NCBI RefSeq assembly: GCF_007858445.1
Contig: NZ_VIGV01000009.1
Coordinates: 1 to 64,000 of the forward strand
Length of the DNA: 64,000 nt
From: Tsukamurella sputi
GTDB taxonomy: Bacteria > Actinomycetota > Actinomycetes > Mycobacteriales > Mycobacteriaceae
Direction of reading: 5' to 3'
Shown piece by piece: positions 61,166 to 64,000 of the stretch. Position 1 is the stretch's first letter; every line of letters starts with the position of its first letter. The notes under the pieces were generated by a model, which did no database searches, had not been told where the DNA came from, and saw only the letters and a program-made list of their open reading frames with translations. The translations under genes and the position numbers were made by a program.

Positions 61166-62737
61166 CTACTTCAGGAACGACAGGTCGAGCTCGCGCATGA
61201 ACGCGAACAGCCGGGTGGTCCACAGCGCGAGCAGGACGACGGCGAAGATCGCCAGCTTCTCCCCCGCCTCGATGCGGCCGAGCAGTCGCGCCGAGAGCGC
61301 GCGGACGTGACCGCCGCCATCGGTGGCGACGCGGTCCGCGAGCAGGAGCCCGCCGGCGCCGAAGGACGCGAGGACCGCAGCGCCGAGCACGATCACGACC
61401 AGCCGGCCGAGGTCCGAGTCGATGGCGCCGACCAGGATCACCGCGAGCCCCGCCGCGATGAGGAAGCCCGCCACGAAGAAGACCGTGGCGTGCACACGGT
61501 CGTCCAGCGTGCGTCCGCGCAGCACGCAGATCGCGGAGGTCAAGAGCGCGATGGCGACCTCGCCCCAGAAGTAGTGGCTGTGCGGGACCACGACGGTGAG
61601 CGCCGAGACCACGAGGATGCCCGCGATCGCCGCGTAGAACCCCGTGAGCAGCTTGGCCGCGGTGCGGGCCTTGCGCTCGAGTCCGGTGTTCTCGTCGGCG
61701 CGCGCCAGTTCCGTGGTGCTCTCGTCGTCGAAGGTGTCCACGTGGTACGCCGCGTCGAGCTCGCTGCGGTCGATGTCCTCGCCGGGCGGCGGCAGCGGAT
61801 CCGGGCGGACCCGCGCGAGCATCAGGGCCCAACCCTGCGCCCAGTTCGCCAGCAGGAGGCCGCCGATCACACCGATCGCGGGAATCGCGGGGCGCCCCAG
61901 CGGCGTGTACGCGAACAGGGCGCTCGCCACCACCGCGGCCGCGGCGGTCAGGCCGAGCGCGGCCAGCACCGTCGCTCCGAGCCCGCTCGCGCGGCCCAAG
62001 ACCACCACGCCGAACAGCGCGAAGATCGAGCCCGTGAGCACGTTCGCGGCCGTGAAGGCGCCGTCGACCCCGCCGTCCGGCGGGATGAGGACGAAGCCCG
62101 CCGTGAACAGCACGGGGACACAGGCCAATTGCAGCGCGTACGCGACCTGCGGGGCGTGGTACTGCCGGTCCGCGGAGATCGCGGCGAGCACCACGCCGAT
62201 CGACGCCAGCGCCGCCACCGGGAACCACCACAGCACACTGGAATGCGCGAACCAGGCGATGAGCACCATCGCGGCGAAGACCGTCGCGCCCAGGACCAGG
62301 GCGATCAGGCCCAGCGCCCGCGCCGTGGCCGATTCGAAGCGACGGAAGCGCTGCCGGCAGAACTCCTGGATCGCGTCGGCCGTGCTCTCGATGAGCGGCC
62401 TGAAGGTCTGCGTCGAGAAGGTCTCGGCGAGGATCAGCCGATCCCCGTCGAGCACGCCGGCGTCCGCCAGCGACTTGTCCCGCGCCAGCTGGCCGCCGCC
62501 CTCACGGGCGAAGGTCCAGGCACCGGTCGTCGAGAAGTCGTGGTCCGGGAAGATCTGCTCCAGCCCGGGAATCACGGAATCCATCACGATGGACAGCCGG
62601 CGGCGCGCCAGGAGGCTGCGCTCGACGGAGTTCTCGCCCACCTCGACCAGGACGCGAACCTGTTCGGGGACGGCGGATCTCCCGGGGCCCGCCGCCTGTT
62701 CGGTCCCGGCGGGCTCCGGGGTGATCGGGAAGACCAT
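61166..62737 (-). CDS. eccD: EccD component of a type VII secretion system
   Basis: A 523-residue membrane protein. The N-terminal ubiquitin-like domain covers about residues 25-110 (VRVLVEVGENSVERSLLARR, SLADAGVLDGDRLILAETF); eleven TM helices follow from about 140 to 510. EccD forms the membrane vestibule of the ESX pore. It lies 6 bp downstream of the MinD-like gene and 13 bp upstream of mycP, the order of an ESX-1/ESX-3 type operon. The loop near 330-360 is acidic. Confidence 0.88.
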   Translation of the reverse strand: MVFPITPEPAGTEQAAGPGRSAVPEQVRVLVEVGENSVERSLLARRRLSIVMDSVIPGLEQIFPDHDFSTTGAWTFAREGGGQLARDKSLADAGVLDGDRLILAETFSTQTFRPLIESTADAIQEFCRQRFRRFESATARALGLIALVLGATVFAAMVLIAWFAHSSVLWWFPVAALASIGVVLAAISADRQYHAPQVAYALQLACVPVLFTAGFVLIPPDGGVDGAFTAANVLTGSIFALFGVVVLGRASGLGATVLAALGLTAAAAVVASALFAYTPLGRPAIPAIGVIGGLLLANWAQGWALMLARVRPDPLPPPGEDIDRSELDAAYHVDTFDDESTTELARADENTGLERKARTAAKLLTGFYAAIAGILVVSALTVVVPHSHYFWGEVAIALLTSAICVLRGRTLDDRVHATVFFVAGFLIAAGLAVILVGAIDSDLGRLVVIVLGAAVLASFGAGGLLLADRVATDGGGHVRALSARLLGRIEAGEKLAIFAVVLLALWTTRLFAFMRELDLSFLK

Positions 62738-62743
62738 CTGGCG

Positions 62744-64000
62744 TCAGCGTCCCTCTGTCGTGCGCACCTGCTGCAACTCCGCGAGCTTCTGGGCGGCCGG
62801 CGGCTCGTATCCCGAGTTGAAGCCGTCCGCCAGGTCCGCGGCCAGTTCCTCGAAGGCCCGGACCGTGCGCTTGCGCAGCAGGTCGATGTCGATCGGCTGA
62901 TCCGAGTCGAGGTGCGGGTCGTACGGGATCTCGTGCACGCGCAGCTTCTGGCCGGCGCGGAAGAGCTCGTCGAACTGCTCCACGGAGACGCTGCTGTGGC
63001 GCTTGGTGTGGTTGATGACCACGATCGTGTTCGCCAGCAGGCCGTGCCAGCCGTGGTGACGCAGCCAGTCGATGGTCGCCGCCACCCGGCGCACGCCCCG
63101 GGTCGTGGCCGACGCCGGCAGGATCAGCGCCGAGGAGATCTCGAGGACGCCGGTACCGGTCTGCGTCTGCAGGCCGCGGCCCGCGTCGACCAGCGCGAGG
63201 CTGTAGTGCGGCCGGAAGATCGAATACAGGTCCAGCACGTCGTCGTAGTCGGTCAGGTCACGACCGTTGAATCGCCACGGCGTGGGCAGCACGTGCAGGT
63301 TGGTCGACGTGACGGCGAGGTGCTTGTCCACCTGGTTGCGGTCCGAGAGATCGCTCTGCTGGATCAGCGTGCGGGCCGTCGAGCCGCCCTGATGCCACGC
63401 GGTCACCTGATCGAGATCGCCACCGTCGGGATCGAGGTCGAGCGCGACCACGTTGTCGGCACGGGTGCGCTCGAGGATCTGGCCGAGCACGCCCACCAGG
63501 AGCGTGCCACCGGCGTTGTCAGCGAAGACGCTGGTCACGTGGAACTTGTGCTTCGGCACGCGGATGCGGTGCACCAGCTCCGCGTGCTCCTGATCGTTCG
63601 CGCTGGGGCCGATGTCCAGCCCCATCTTGCGCAGCCAGGCACGCCAGCCGGAGACGCGCACGGCGGCGTCCGAGAAGCGGATCTGCTGGTTGAACGACGA
63701 CGAGGCGGTCGACATCGGCGCCGACAGCGACTCGCCCATCGGGCGCATCGGGGCCTGGTGCTGCGGAACCATCGGGGCCTGCGCGTTCTGCACGGGCGGC
63801 TGGCCGAAGGGCTGCGGAGCACTGGGACGCTGCATCTGGCCGGCGGGCTGCGCCGCCTGGAACTGGCCGGTCTGCGGGACGCCCTGGAAGGCGGCCTGCT
63901 GCGCCGGGCCGCTGTGCGGCTGGCCGTTCTGCGCTGCGGGCGCGAAGCCGTTCTGGCCGCCCTGCCACTGCTGCTGCGGGACCGGCGCGGGGGCCGGGGT
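62744..64000 (-). CDS. MinD/EspI-like ESX protein with degenerate Walker A (runs off right edge)
   Basis: The frame is open from the right edge, giving 418 residues without a start. The first ~90 are Gln/Pro/Gly/Ala-rich (QNGFAPAAQNGQPHSGP), typical of EspI. The rest is a MinD/ParA-type ATPase fold: HKFHVTSVFADNAGGTLL at the P-loop position, VVALDLDPDGGDLDQVT (switch and Walker B) and YSLALVDAGRGLQ. The P-loop, normally KGGVGKTT, reads ADNAGGTL and has lost both lysines, so ATP binding is doubtful. EspI sits next to eccD1 in the ESX-1 locus. It is 6 bp from eccD here. Confidence 0.75.
   Translation of the reverse strand, partial: TPAPAPVPQQQWQGGQNGFAPAAQNGQPHSGPAQQAAFQGVPQTGQFQAAQPAGQMQRPSAPQPFGQPPVQNAQAPMVPQHQAPMRPMGESLSAPMSTASSSFNQQIRFSDAAVRVSGWRAWLRKMGLDIGPSANDQEHAELVHRIRVPKHKFHVTSVFADNAGGTLLVGVLGQILERTRADNVVALDLDPDGGDLDQVTAWHQGGSTARTLIQQSDLSDRNQVDKHLAVTSTNLHVLPTPWRFNGRDLTDYDDVLDLYSIFRPHYSLALVDAGRGLQTQTGTGVLEISSALILPASATTRGVRRVAATIDWLRHHGWHGLLANTIVVINHTKRHSSVSVEQFDELFRAGQKLRVHEIPYDPHLDSDQPIDIDLLRKRTVRAFEELAADLADGFNSGYEPPAAQKLAELQQVRTTEGR

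Overview
The window is dense, very GC-rich actinobacterial DNA with strong third-position G/C, GTG and TTG starts, many 1-4 bp overlaps between genes and almost no spacer. Several genes mark a mycolic-acid bacterium of the Mycobacteriales: an MmpL3 transporter behind trmB and an NYN-domain gene (the Rv0208c-Rv0207c-Rv0206c order of M. tuberculosis), an LprG-P55 pair, a Zmp1-type M13 peptidase, GTP-dependent PEP carboxykinase, a DesA3-type desaturase with its reductase, and a type VII (ESX) secretion locus. The overall mix would suit Tsukamurella or Gordonia, but the genus is inference.

Layout. 1-4.7 kb: the N-terminus of an Ala/Gly-repeat secreted protein runs off the left edge. It is followed by a small catabolic-looking locus of a frameshifted MFS symporter, a C45 acyltransferase/hydrolase and a divergent LacI regulator with a palindromic operator. 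4.7-17.1 kb: pckG, then a 10.4 kb single-gene NRPS (C*-T-C-A-T-E-C-A-T-R) predicted to release an aldehyde or alcohol. 17.1-21.6 kb: a tightly overlapped three-gene operon of unknown function (degenerate P-loop protein, membrane partner, DxDxDG protein), preceded by p55 and lprG. 21.6-26.2 kb: trmB, the NYN gene and mmpL3, closed by a strong terminator.

26.3-33.2 kb: a fatty-acid desaturase and reductase with a divergent DesT/FabR-like TetR and a candidate operator; a secreted RNase Sa-type ribonuclease with its barstar-like inhibitor; aspartase; a small membrane protein divergent from a second TetR around a near-perfect palindrome. 33.2-39.4 kb: a MacS/MacR-like two-component pair, a UPF0104 flippase-like protein, a DUF3054 protein, a penicillin-binding-protein-like lipoprotein without its catalytic motifs, and a pirin. 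39.4-47.7 kb: two tandem CocE/NonD hydrolase paralogues with matching promoters, Zmp1, a GAF-ANTAR regulator and an HdeD-like membrane protein. 47.7-54.7 kb: fadA-fadB, a double-TetR regulator, a cysteine hydrolase with a GlxA-type regulator, and a nitroreductase.

54.7-64.0 kb: on the minus strand, read from the right edge, come a MinD/EspI-like protein, EccD, MycP, EccE, a Ser/Thr kinase with a periplasmic-binding-protein-like sensor, a Lys/Ala/Pro-rich protein and the nitroreductase. The most unusual part is here: the mycosin has lost all three catalytic residues and its oxyanion Asn, the MinD-like protein has lost its Walker A lysines, and the kinase carries a substrate-binding fold outside the membrane in place of the usual PASTA or propeller sensor. 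EccB, EccC and any EsxAB substrates would lie beyond the right edge.

No rRNA, tRNA, insertion sequence or CRISPR array was seen. A nine-base word, CGACGGTGC/GCACCGTCG, recurs far more often than base composition predicts.
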